A stretch of 64,000 nt of DNA. Source: Sphingobium lignivorans (GTDB lineage: Bacteria > Pseudomonadota > Alphaproteobacteria > Sphingomonadales > Sphingomonadaceae). Under the pieces are notes generated by a model. It was not told the origin of the DNA and did no database searches. It saw nothing but the letters and a program-made list of their open reading frames with translations. Made by a program: the position numbers and the translations under genes. This document shows positions 27,819 through 35,976 of this stretch, piece after piece (within the stretch, counting starts at the first letter, position 1; each line of letters opens with the position of its first letter). The stretch is from positions 3,317,001 to 3,381,000 of the forward strand of contig NZ_JACHKA010000001.1 of the NCBI RefSeq assembly GCF_014203955.1, in the 5' to 3' direction.

Positions 27819-27835
27819 ATCACAGCGTTTCTGAA
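27804..27835. repeat. 16-bp perfect tandem duplication at the coq7 stop
   Basis: TCACAGCGTTTCTGAA occurs twice, head to tail (27804-27819 and 27820-27835). The first copy encodes the last residues SQRF and stop of Coq7; the second repeats them outside the gene. Confidence 0.95.
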
Positions 27836-27850
27836 GAAGGAAGTTCTCCC

Positions 27851-28441
27851 ATGCGCGCCCCGCTCCTCCTCCTTGCCCTTGGCACCACCCTCATGGGCCT
27901 TCCCATGGGCAGCGCGGCCATGGCGCAGGACGTGCCCGCCATCGGCCCGCAGGATACGGAGAAGGTGAAGCAGGTGTTCGTCTATGGCGACGATCCCTGC
28001 CCGGCGAGCAGCGGCGATGAGATCGTGGTTTGCGCCCGCATGCCGGACAATGAGCGCTATCGCATTCCCAAGGATCTGCGCACCGATCCGCTGGACCCCA
28101 AGGTGCAGAGCTGGGCGAACCGCGCGCGCTCCATCGAATATGTCGGCCGGGAAGGCATCGACAGCTGCTCGCCCACCGGCGGCGGCGGCTTCACCGGCTG
28201 TTTCCAGCAGATCGCCCGCGCCGCGCGCGAAGAGCGCCAGACCATGCTCGGCAGCGCGACCTGGGCGGACGCGGTGGAAAAGGCCCGCTCCGAACGTCTC
28301 GGCAATCTCGATGCCGAATCGGAAGAGATCGAGCAGCAGGCACGCGAGGAAGAAGCCGAGGCTGCCCGCCTGAAGGCCGCGCAGGAAGCGCAGCAGAAGA
28401 AGCAGAAGGAACAGGGCCCGCGCGAACCGCAGCCGCAGTGA
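27851..28441 (+). CDS. Secreted hypothetical protein, sphingomonad type
   Basis: 196 aa. Signal peptide ending AAMAQ (about residue 25), a short conserved-looking core with four cysteines (DDPCPAS, VVCARMPDNERYRIP, DSCSPTGGGGFTGCF) and a C-terminal charged helix rich in Glu/Gln/Lys. GAAGGAAG upstream supports ATG 27851. I do not recognise a family with known function. Cysteines and export suggest a disulfide-bonded periplasmic protein, fitting its place right after dsbB-coq7. Confidence 0.75.
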   Translation: MRAPLLLLALGTTLMGLPMGSAAMAQDVPAIGPQDTEKVKQVFVYGDDPCPASSGDEIVVCARMPDNERYRIPKDLRTDPLDPKVQSWANRARSIEYVGREGIDSCSPTGGGGFTGCFQQIARAAREERQTMLGSATWADAVEKARSERLGNLDAESEEIEQQAREEEAEAARLKAAQEAQQKKQKEQGPREPQPQ

Positions 28442-28448
28442 CGCGGCC

Positions 28449-28949
28449 TCAAAGGAAATAGCGCAGCTTCACCGTCGTGTGCGTCACGCCCGCACCGATG
28501 TGAATCACGGTCGCCTCGAATTTGGGCGGGCCGAACATGATGCGCGGGTTGCGCGAAAAGCCGATGCCCTCGCGCGGGATGCCGAGCGTCGTGTCGAGCC
28601 GGGCATTGCCATTCTCGTCATGCAGGATGAGCAGCGCATAGTCGCCCGGCGGCACTTGCGCGAAGGACAGCGTCGCAGCGGGGCTCGCGGCAATGCTGGC
28701 CTTCATCGCGGCCGGATCGTCCTCGCATTTCGGGAAATGAGCCGGATCGCGGGTGAGGCAGGCGCGGATCAGGCCGCGCGCGGACCGCAGCCCCTCGAAG
28801 CGCACGGTCAGCGCCCCGCTCGCGCTCCCCGGAGACACTGTCGGATCAGCGCGCGCGGCATCCACGCCACCGGTCAGCGCCGCCAGTCCCGCAAGCCCCG
28901 CCAGCACCCCGAGGCACCCGCGTCGCACGATAGTCGCCGGCGCCCTCAT
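28449..28949 (-). CDS. DUF2141 domain protein
   Basis: 166 aa. Signal peptide, then the compact beta domain with LTVRFEGLRSARGLIRACL and the YALLILHDENGNARLDTT motif of DUF2141 (PF09912), ending in GVTHTTVKLRYFL. Function unknown. ATG 28949 overlaps the stop of the sterol desaturase-family gene upstream, so it is the second gene of that pair. Confidence 0.85.
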   Translation of the reverse strand: MRAPATIVRRGCLGVLAGLAGLAALTGGVDAARADPTVSPGSASGALTVRFEGLRSARGLIRACLTRDPAHFPKCEDDPAAMKASIAASPAATLSFAQVPPGDYALLILHDENGNARLDTTLGIPREGIGFSRNPRIMFGPPKFEATVIHIGAGVTHTTVKLRYFL

Positions 28950-29695
28950 CCTTTCCGCGCGGCGGGCGGCGCCGCAAAGTCGCCGGAAAGCCCCCGGTCC
29001 GTGCCGCAGAGCCGGTCCCACACGCGGAAATAAAGTCCATAGTTGCACTGATATTGCTCATGATGGCGCTGGTGATGCGAGGCCGTGATGAGCCAGTCGC
29101 CCAGCCGCCCCCGCACCAGCCAGCGTGGAAACATTTCCCAGCCCATGTGATTGGTGACGCCCATCACCGTCATGATCGTGAGCACGAGGCCCAGCGCAGC
29201 GACATGGATGGGAATAAGGAACACCAGGACGGGGATCACGACCGCGCCGGTCAGCGCTTCCCATGGATGGAAGCTCATCGCGGCCCAGGCGGTGGGCGGG
29301 CGGCTGGCATGGTGGACGGCATGCGCCACGCGGAACAAGGCCGGGCGGTGCATCAGCCTGTGGGTCCAGTAGAACCAGCTGTCATGCGCTGCGAGATACG
29401 CCAGCACGGAGAGCGGCAGATACCAGAGCGGCCAGGCATGGAGATCGGTATAGATCAGCGTCCAGCCCCGGTTCTGCCAGCCCCAGGCCACCAGCCCCGC
29501 CGGCAGGCCGAACACCAGCGCCGAAAGCAGCGACCAGCGCACTTCCCGCCCGATCTGCCCGCCCTGCCCTTGGTAAAGTCCCGGCCGCACCAGCCGCGTC
29601 GCCAGTGCGAAGCCGCCGCTGGAAAGCAGGTAACGCACCGCGATGATGGCCGTCATGGCCAGCATCGAGGCAAGGATGATCGGCACGGCCTGCAT
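28946..29695 (-). CDS. Sterol desaturase / fatty acid hydroxylase family protein
   Basis: 249 aa, four or five membrane segments and the eight-histidine di-iron cluster: HDSWFYWTHRLMH, HAVHHAS and ASHHQRHH. Members hydroxylate or desaturate membrane lipids or carotenoid rings. It lies two genes from the crtY-crtI-crtB set, so a carotenoid ring hydroxylase is possible, but it is longer than CrtZ and the family is broad. Overlaps the DUF2141 gene. Confidence 0.85.
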   Translation of the reverse strand: MQAVPIILASMLAMTAIIAVRYLLSSGGFALATRLVRPGLYQGQGGQIGREVRWSLLSALVFGLPAGLVAWGWQNRGWTLIYTDLHAWPLWYLPLSVLAYLAAHDSWFYWTHRLMHRPALFRVAHAVHHASRPPTAWAAMSFHPWEALTGAVVIPVLVFLIPIHVAALGLVLTIMTVMGVTNHMGWEMFPRWLVRGRLGDWLITASHHQRHHEQYQCNYGLYFRVWDRLCGTDRGLSGDFAAPPAARKG

Positions 29696-29787
29696 GGGCG
29701 CCCCTTATAGGGAGCGGGGACGCGAGGAAAGCGTTTGCGCACCGGACCGTCGCATCCCGGGCATATCGGCTTCACCGTTTGACCTAA

Positions 29788-29802
29788 AGTATATGATATA
29801 CT
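29788..29802. promoter_or_regulatory. 15-bp perfect palindrome before the amidohydrolase gene
   Basis: AGTATAT-G-ATATACT stands in a short AT-rich stretch 48 bases before ATG 29851 and 92 bases before the divergent hydroxylase gene. TTGACC (29779-29784) just before it could be a -35. Likely an operator in the shared promoter region. Confidence 0.5.
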
Positions 29803-29850
29803 AGCCTCTCGCAATCCGCGCGTCTTGCGGGCATCGGAAGGGGGGACTGC

Positions 29851-31341
29851 ATGCACAGCGGAAGACAAGGCGGCGCCTTGCGGCGTGTGGCGCGACTGGC
29901 AATGGCGGCGCTGGCGCTGCTCTTCTCCGGTATGGCGCTTGCCGGCCCCCCGGTTCTCATCAGCGGCGTGACAGTCATCGACGGCACCGGCGCCGCGCCC
30001 CGGCCGGGTCAGGACGTGCTGATCGACAAGGGCCGGATCGCCGCGATCGGGCAAGGGCTGAGCGCGCCGCGCGGTGCCACGCGCGTGGACGGACGCGGCC
30101 GCTATCTGCTGCCCGGCTTCATCGACAGCAATGTCCACGCGACCGTCTATGGCAATCCCGCGCGCCGGGACACCTCCTCGCGCTATGCGGACCGCAACGA
30201 GGACCTCGCCCTCGAGTTCGCGCAGCGCCAGCTCAAGGCCGGCGTGACGACCATCCGGGACAGCTATGGCGTGCTGCCGCCGCTGCTCGCCGTGCGGGAC
30301 CGGATCGCCCGGGGCGAGGCGACGGGCGCGCGCATGCTCGTGGCGGGCAACATCCTCGGCTGGGGCGGCCCCTTCTCGCTCACTTACTCGCTCACCGGCG
30401 ATCGTGACCTCACCCTGTTCCAGGAGCAATGGAACGACATTCTCGCGCAGGGCATGGGCGAGGAACTGATGGACATGACGCCGGAGGAACTGCGCGTAGC
30501 CGTCAGTGCCTATCTCGACCGGGGAGTCGATTTCCTCAAATATGGCGGCACCAGCCATTTCACATTCCCCTCGCTGATCGGCTTCTCGCCGCGCCAGCAG
30601 CGCGTGATCGTGGAGGAAGCGCACAAGCGCGGCCGCATCGCGGAAACGCACGCGACCAGTCCGGAAGGCCTCTACATCGCGGTGGAAGCGGGCATTGACC
30701 TCATCCAGCATCCCGAGATCCTCAGCCGCGATTATCCGCAGGAGCTGATCGACCTCATCCTGAGCAAGGGCACGCTGTGCGCGATCCGCGCCAATATGGT
30801 GACCGGCGCGGTGCGCCAGCGCCAGATCGAGAAGCGCGCCGCCGCGCTGGCCTCGATTGCGAAGATGCCGCCTGCCCGCACCAGCACGGAAGTGCGCCGG
30901 CGCGCGGTCATGCGTGGCGAGGATGACGAGATCCAGCGCCGCAATGCGGAGCGGCTCATCAAGGCAGGGTGCCCGGTGACCATCGCCACGGACAATTATC
31001 TGGGCGACGCCCCCGAGTTCCGCCGCAGCCCCAAGACGCCGGATCAGGAGCCGGGCGAAGGCAGCCTGCTCGCGATCGAGGGGCTGGTGGAACTGGGCAT
31101 GAGCCCCATGGACGCGATCGTCGCGGCGACGCGCAACGGTGCCCGCGCGACCGGCCGGCTGAACGAGCTGGGCACGATCGAAACCGGCAAGATCGCCGAT
31201 CTCCTGCTGCTCAGCGCAGACCCGACCGCCGACATCCGCAATATCCGGCGGCTGGAGCGCCTGTTCTTCGCTGGCGAGGAAGTCGATCTCGCGGCCCTGC
31301 CCCACACGCGGCTGTTCATGGAAGCGCCCGCGCAGGAGTGA
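29851..31341 (+). CDS. Secreted amidohydrolase-family protein
   Basis: 496 aa with a signal peptide (ALLFSGMALAGPP). Amidohydrolase fold: N-terminal beta sandwich (ISGVTVIDGTGAAPRPGQDV), metal motif region LPGFIDSNVHATVYG, later histidines in IAETHATS and LIQHPEIL, aspartate in TIATDNYLGD, and C-terminal GTIETGKIADLLLLSADP. The first metal motif reads N-V-H where most relatives have H-x-H. Exported homologues include prolidase-like and imidazolonepropionase-like peptidases; substrate not predictable. Separate from the crt genes by a terminator-like hairpin. Confidence 0.85.
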   Translation: MHSGRQGGALRRVARLAMAALALLFSGMALAGPPVLISGVTVIDGTGAAPRPGQDVLIDKGRIAAIGQGLSAPRGATRVDGRGRYLLPGFIDSNVHATVYGNPARRDTSSRYADRNEDLALEFAQRQLKAGVTTIRDSYGVLPPLLAVRDRIARGEATGARMLVAGNILGWGGPFSLTYSLTGDRDLTLFQEQWNDILAQGMGEELMDMTPEELRVAVSAYLDRGVDFLKYGGTSHFTFPSLIGFSPRQQRVIVEEAHKRGRIAETHATSPEGLYIAVEAGIDLIQHPEILSRDYPQELIDLILSKGTLCAIRANMVTGAVRQRQIEKRAAALASIAKMPPARTSTEVRRRAVMRGEDDEIQRRNAERLIKAGCPVTIATDNYLGDAPEFRRSPKTPDQEPGEGSLLAIEGLVELGMSPMDAIVAATRNGARATGRLNELGTIETGKIADLLLLSADPTADIRNIRRLERLFFAGEEVDLAALPHTRLFMEAPAQE

Positions 31342-31353
31342 ACGGATGGGAAT

Positions 31354-31372
31354 GGCCCGCGCGAGGCGGGCC
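31354..31372 (+). terminator. Rho-independent-like terminator
   Basis: GGCCCGC-GCGAG-GCGGGCC followed by GTTTCGA, 12 bases after the amidohydrolase stop and before crtY. Confidence 0.6.
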
Positions 31373-31431
31373 GTTTCGATCCACGCGACTTCCCTGTTCT
31401 GATTTGCCGCGCGATGTTCTAGGGCTCGCGC

Positions 31432-32595
31432 ATGAAGTCCGCGCAACCCGTCGATCTTGCCATTGTCGGCGCCGGCCTTGCCGGGGGACTGATCGCGCTG
31501 GCCCTGCGGGCAAGGCGGCCGGATCTGCGCACGGTGCTGATCGAGGAAGCGCGCTATTCCGGCGGCAATCAGCTCTGGTCCTGCTTCGCGCATGATGTCC
31601 CGGCGGAGAGCCGCTGGCTGATCGAGCCGCTGATCGTGCATGGCTGGGGCGGGCATGAAGTGCGCTTTCCCGGCCAGCAGCGCCGCATCGACAGCGGCTA
31701 TGCGACGCTCACCAGCGAGCGTCTCGGCATCCGCCTCCACCGCGCCATGCCGGAGGGGGACCTGCTGTTCGATCAGGCCGCGACGGCCCTCGCGCCGCAT
31801 GCGGTCACGCTCGCCGACGGGCGCACGATCGAGGCGCGCGGCGTGATCGACGCGCGCGGCCCGGGGGACATGAGCGCGCTTACGCTGGGCTATCAGAAAT
31901 TCGTGGGCGCAAGCTGGGTCTGCGACCGGCCCCATGGGCTGTGCGAGCCGATCATCATGGATGCCACCGTTCCGCAGCATGATGGCTACCGCTTCGTCTA
32001 CACGCTCCCCCTCTCGCCGACCGAGCTCTTCATCGAGGATACTTATTATGCCGATGATCCGGGCCTCGACGAGCCGCTGCTTTCCGCGCGGATCAGCGAA
32101 TATGCCTGGGCGCAGGGCTGGGACGGGGAGGCGCGGGGCCATAGCGAGACCGGCGTGCTGCCGGTCTGCATGGGCGGCGACTTCGAGCGCTACTGGGACG
32201 CGCAGGCGCCGGGCGTCGCGAAGGCGGGCCTGCGCGGCGGCTTCTTCCATGCGCTCACCGGCTATTCCCTGCCCGATGCGGTGCGAACGGCGCTTGCCAT
32301 CGCCGCCATGGACGATCTCTCGGGACCGGCACTGCATGCGGCGCTGCGGGCCCGGGCGCGCGCCCACTGGCGCGGCCAGGGCTTCTACCGCATGCTCTCC
32401 ACCCTCCTGTTCCGCGCCGCAGACCCCGACGAGCGCTGGCGGGTGCTGGCCCGCTTCTATCGTCTTGACCCTGCCCTCATCGGCCGCTTTTATGCCGGCC
32501 AATCCACTTTCACAGACAAGATGCGCATCATGATCGGCAAGCCACCTGTGCCTGTGAGCCGCGCCATCCAGGCGCTCGGAGCCGCCAAGCCATGA
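31432..32595 (+). CDS. crtY: Lycopene beta-cyclase CrtY
   Basis: 387 aa. FAD-binding VDLAIVGAGLAGGLIAL at the N-terminus, the cyclase motif region GGNQLWSCF (residues about 41-49), VIDARGPG, and C-terminal GGFFHALTGYSLPDAV typical of bacterial CrtY. It cyclises lycopene to beta-carotene at the membrane. Overlaps crtI by four bases, so the cluster is translated as a unit. Confidence 0.95.
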   Translation: MKSAQPVDLAIVGAGLAGGLIALALRARRPDLRTVLIEEARYSGGNQLWSCFAHDVPAESRWLIEPLIVHGWGGHEVRFPGQQRRIDSGYATLTSERLGIRLHRAMPEGDLLFDQAATALAPHAVTLADGRTIEARGVIDARGPGDMSALTLGYQKFVGASWVCDRPHGLCEPIIMDATVPQHDGYRFVYTLPLSPTELFIEDTYYADDPGLDEPLLSARISEYAWAQGWDGEARGHSETGVLPVCMGGDFERYWDAQAPGVAKAGLRGGFFHALTGYSLPDAVRTALAIAAMDDLSGPALHAALRARARAHWRGQGFYRMLSTLLFRAADPDERWRVLARFYRLDPALIGRFYAGQSTFTDKMRIMIGKPPVPVSRAIQALGAAKP

Positions 32596-34070
32596 AGAGA
32601 GCAGTCATCATCGGCGCCGGTTTCGGCGGCCTCGCGCTGGCCCTGCGCCTGCAATCGGCGGGCATCGCCACCACGGTCGTGGAAGGGCGGGATCGCCCGG
32701 GCGGTCGCGCTTATGTCTGGAAGAAGGACGGCTTCACCTTCGACGCCGGGCCCACCGTCATCACCGATCCCGATTGCCTGGCCCAGCTCTGGCGCCTCTC
32801 CGGCCATGACATGGCGGAGGATGTGACGCTGCTGCCGGTCAGTCCCTTCTACCGGCTGAACTGGCCGGACGGCACGAACTTCGACTATGGCAATGACGAC
32901 GTGCTGCTCGACGCCGAGATCGCGAAGCTCGATCCCGCCGATGTCGTGGGCTACCGCAAGTTCCTGGCCTACAGCACCGAGGTCTATCGCGAGGGCTATG
33001 AGAAGCTCGGCCATGTCGCGTTCCTCGACTTCAAGTCGATGCTCAAGGCCGCCCCGGCGCTGGCGCAGCATCAGGCCTGGCGCTCGGTCTACAGCATGGT
33101 CTCCAGCTTCGTGAAGAACGAGAAGCTGCGCGAGGCGCTGTCCTTCCATACTCTGCTGGTGGGCGGCAATCCGATGACCACCAGTGCCATCTATGCCCTC
33201 ATCCACAAGCTGGAGAAGCAGGGCGGCGTCTGGTTTCCCAAGGGCGGCACCAATGCGCTGGTGAGCGGCATGGTGACGCATTTCGAGCGGCTCGGCGGCA
33301 CGCTGCATCTGGGCGATCCGGTAGCGACGATCGAGACAGTGGGGGACCGCGCGAGCGGCGTCACCACCCGGTCGGGCCTGCGCTTCGAGGCGGATGCCGT
33401 CGCCAGCAATGCCGATCTCATGCACAGCTATGCCGATCTTCTGTCGGGCCATGTGCGCGGCGAACGGCGCGCGCAGGCGCTGGCGGGCAAGCGCTGGAGC
33501 CCCAGCCTCTTCCTCGTCCATTTCGGCATCGAGGGGACATGGCCGGGCATTCCGCACCACATGATCCTGTTCGGCCCGCGCTATCGCGGGCTGCTGACGG
33601 ATATTTACGAGCATGGCGTCCTCTCGCAGGATTTCTCGCTCTATCTGCATCATCCCACGGTGACGGACCCCGATCTCGCGCCGCCGGGCCATTCGACCTT
33701 CTATGCGCTGGCTCCGGTGCCCCATATGGGCAAGCTGCCAGTCAACTGGGACGAGATCGGCCCCATCCTCGCCAACCGCATCCTGGACGAGGTCGAGCGC
33801 CGGCTCATCCCGGACATACGCGCGCGCATCAAGGTGCAGTTCTCCTACGCGCCCACCGATTTCGCGCGCGATCTCAATGCGCATCTGGGCAGCGCCTTCA
33901 GCCTCGAGCCCCTGCTCACGCAAAGCGCATGGTTCCGCGCGCACAACCGGGATGATGTCATTCCCAATCTCTATTTCACCGGCGCGGGGACGCATCCCGG
34001 CGCCGGCATTCCCGGCGTGGTCGGCTCGGCCCGGGCCACCGCCACGCTGATGCTGGAGGATCTTGCATGA
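32592..34070 (+). CDS. crtI: Phytoene desaturase CrtI
   Basis: 492 aa. Dinucleotide motif VIIGAGFGGLALALRL, PGGRAYVWKKDGFTFDAGPT, and the C-terminal FAD signature FTGAGTHPGAGIPGVVGSA. It converts phytoene to lycopene in four steps. Overlaps crtY upstream and the LOG gene downstream (ATGA both times). Confidence 0.96.
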   Translation: MKRAVIIGAGFGGLALALRLQSAGIATTVVEGRDRPGGRAYVWKKDGFTFDAGPTVITDPDCLAQLWRLSGHDMAEDVTLLPVSPFYRLNWPDGTNFDYGNDDVLLDAEIAKLDPADVVGYRKFLAYSTEVYREGYEKLGHVAFLDFKSMLKAAPALAQHQAWRSVYSMVSSFVKNEKLREALSFHTLLVGGNPMTTSAIYALIHKLEKQGGVWFPKGGTNALVSGMVTHFERLGGTLHLGDPVATIETVGDRASGVTTRSGLRFEADAVASNADLMHSYADLLSGHVRGERRAQALAGKRWSPSLFLVHFGIEGTWPGIPHHMILFGPRYRGLLTDIYEHGVLSQDFSLYLHHPTVTDPDLAPPGHSTFYALAPVPHMGKLPVNWDEIGPILANRILDEVERRLIPDIRARIKVQFSYAPTDFARDLNAHLGSAFSLEPLLTQSAWFRAHNRDDVIPNLYFTGAGTHPGAGIPGVVGSARATATLMLEDLA

Positions 34071-34657
34071 AGACGTTCAATCGCCTCGCCGTCTATTGCG
34101 GTTCGGCCACCCCGGCCGATCCGCAGTTCATGGCGATGGCGAAGGAAGTGGGCGCGGAGCTGGCGCGCTGGGGCATCGGCATCGTTTATGGCGGCGGCCG
34201 CGTGGGCCTGATGGGCGCGGTGGCCGATGCGGCGATGGCGGCGGGCGGCGAAGTCATCGGCGTCATTCCCGAGGCGCTGGTCGGCGCGGAAGTCGCGCAC
34301 AAGGGCCTGACCGAATTGCATGTCGTGCCGGACATGCATGCCCGCAAGGCGCTGTTCACCAGCCTGGCGGACGGGTTCGTGACGCTGCCGGGCGGCGTGG
34401 GCACGATGGACGAGCTGTGGGAAGCGATCAGCTGGGCCCAGCTTGGCTATCATAACAAGCCGGTGGGCCTGCTCAATGTCGCCGGCTTCTACGACCAGCT
34501 CATCGCCTTCGACCGGCACATGATCGAGACCGGCTTCATCCGGCCCGCCCATGCCGGCATCCTCATCGCCCGGAACACGCTGCCCGATCTGATCGACGCG
34601 ATGGCCGCCTATCAGCCGCACGAGACGATCTTCTCGATGAAGGCGGCGCGGCTTTGA
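34067..34657 (+). CDS. LOG-family protein (nucleotide phosphoribohydrolase type)
   Basis: 196 aa Rossmann-fold protein of the LOG/TIGR00730 group. The catalytic motif is LPGGVGTMDELWE (residues 107-119), preceded by GGGRVGLMG (42-50). Relatives release free cytokinin bases from their 5'-monophosphate ribosides, or act on AMP. It overlaps crtI by ATGA and ends 36 bases before crtB, so it is an integral part of the carotenoid operon. Why is unclear: prenylated adenines and carotenoids share isoprenoid precursors, but a housekeeping nucleotide role is equally possible. Confidence 0.88.
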   Translation: MKTFNRLAVYCGSATPADPQFMAMAKEVGAELARWGIGIVYGGGRVGLMGAVADAAMAAGGEVIGVIPEALVGAEVAHKGLTELHVVPDMHARKALFTSLADGFVTLPGGVGTMDELWEAISWAQLGYHNKPVGLLNVAGFYDQLIAFDRHMIETGFIRPAHAGILIARNTLPDLIDAMAAYQPHETIFSMKAARL

Positions 34658-34693
34658 GGCACCGGACAGCGCAGGCGCCAAGGCGCGGATGAC

Positions 34694-35659
34694 GTGAGCG
34701 AGGCGCGCGCCGCGCTTGTCGCGCATGCCCGGGAGAGCATCGCGCGGGGGTCGAAGAGCTTCCGCACGGCCTCCCGCCTGTTCGACCGCACGACGCGCGA
34801 GCGGGCATGGCTGCTTTACGGCTGGTGCCGCGCCTGCGACGATATCGCCGACGGGCAGGACCATGGCGGCACAATGCATGCGACATCCGATCCGGCGCGC
34901 CGGCTCGCCGATATCCGCGCGCGGACGCAGCGGGCGCTGGGCGGGGCGGCGGGCATCGATGATCCCGCCTTTGCCGGCCTCGCCGTCGTCGCAGCCGAGT
35001 GCGCCATCCCCCGCCGCTATATCGACGATCTGATCGAGGGCTTCGCGCTCGACGCGGCGGGCTGGCGACCGCGCACGCAGGAGGACCTGCTCCTCTACTG
35101 CTATCATGTCGCCGGCACGGTCGGCTGCATGATGGCGATCGTGATGGGCGTGGCGCCGGACGATGCGCCGGTGCTGGACCGCGCCTGCGATCTCGGCCTT
35201 GCCTTCCAGCTCGCCAATATCGCCCGCGACATCGCCGAGGATGCAGCAGGCGGACGCTGCTATCTGCCCAGGGACTGGCTTGTCGAAGCCGGTATCGACC
35301 CTTCCGATCCAATGGCCCCGGCTTCGCGGGCGGCGCTCGCCGGTCTGGCGCGCCGCGCCGCCGATCTGGCGGCGCGGTACGAAGCGAGTGCCCGCTACGG
35401 CACGCCTGCCTTGCCGTTCCGCTCGGCCTGGGCCGTGCTCGCGGCGGCCGGCATCTATGGCGGCATCGCGCGGCATGTCGCGGCCGATCCGGAGCGCGCG
35501 CTCGAAAGCCGTGTCTTCACCTCCCGCGGCGAGAAGCTTGGCTGGCTGATGCGCGCCGCCGCGCAGGCCGCCGCACGTGGGCGCCTCCCCGCACCTGGCC
35601 CGCGCGACCCTGACCTATGGACTCAATCCCGGATCGCCCCCGGACGAGCGGCCATTTGA
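34694..35659 (+). CDS. crtB: Phytoene synthase CrtB
   Basis: 321 aa, squalene/phytoene synthase family. The two aspartate-rich motifs are CDDIADGQDH and NIARDIAEDAAGGRCYLP, with FRTASRLFDRTTRERAWLLYGWCRA near the start. Condenses two geranylgeranyl diphosphates to phytoene, the first committed step for CrtI and CrtY. Start is GTG 34694 with AAGGCG upstream; no ATG is in frame there. Last gene of the crt unit. Confidence 0.93.
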   Translation: MSEARAALVAHARESIARGSKSFRTASRLFDRTTRERAWLLYGWCRACDDIADGQDHGGTMHATSDPARRLADIRARTQRALGGAAGIDDPAFAGLAVVAAECAIPRRYIDDLIEGFALDAAGWRPRTQEDLLLYCYHVAGTVGCMMAIVMGVAPDDAPVLDRACDLGLAFQLANIARDIAEDAAGGRCYLPRDWLVEAGIDPSDPMAPASRAALAGLARRAADLAARYEASARYGTPALPFRSAWAVLAAAGIYGGIARHVAADPERALESRVFTSRGEKLGWLMRAAAQAAARGRLPAPGPRDPDLWTQSRIAPGRAAI

Positions 35660-35715
35660 TCGGGATCAAATGCGCACAGGCAAAAAGCTGCTCGAATGTC
35701 CGGCGGGAGGCGCCG

Positions 35716-35886
35716 ATGATTCCGACACGCCATGATTATTATCGCCGCAGGGCGCGCGAGCACCGCAAGCTCGCGCTGGCCGCCGGCGAGTCCGAGCAGC
35801 GCGCAATGCATGACCAGCTGGTGCGCGCTTATGACGCGCTGGCGAAACAGTATCGATTGCGCCAGATCGTGCGGCTGAAGATCTGA
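35716..35886 (+). CDS. Small helical hypothetical protein (56 aa)
   Basis: 56 aa, highly charged, probably two helices: RRRAREHRKLALAA and HDQLVRAYDALAKQYRLRQ. ATG 35716 is preceded by GGGAGG. The pattern Y-x-x-R-x-(x)5-R-x-L-A-x-x-A ... Y-x-x-L recurs in the 57-aa product at 38103, so both probably belong to one small sphingomonad family. No known function. Confidence 0.65.
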   Translation: MIPTRHDYYRRRAREHRKLALAAGESEQRAMHDQLVRAYDALAKQYRLRQIVRLKI

Positions 35887-35896
35887 CGATGCTTCG

Positions 35897-35916
35897 GGGC
35901 CGGTCGACACCGGCCC
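35897..35916. terminator. Hairpin between convergent genes
   Basis: GGGCCGGT-CGAC-ACCGGCCC, a perfect 8-bp stem with a four-base loop, lies between the small plus-strand gene (ends 35886) and the minus-strand beta-barrel gene (ends 35977). No T-run. Confidence 0.5.
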
Positions 35917-35976
35917 TGCACCGCCCGCTCCGGCCGGACGTGCCAGGGGCGCGACCCGAAGGCCGCGCCGCCCGGT

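Noticed and set aside
29653..32502. 949-codon minus-strand frame
   Set aside because: Antisense to the amidohydrolase and crtY; no motif, no ribosome site.
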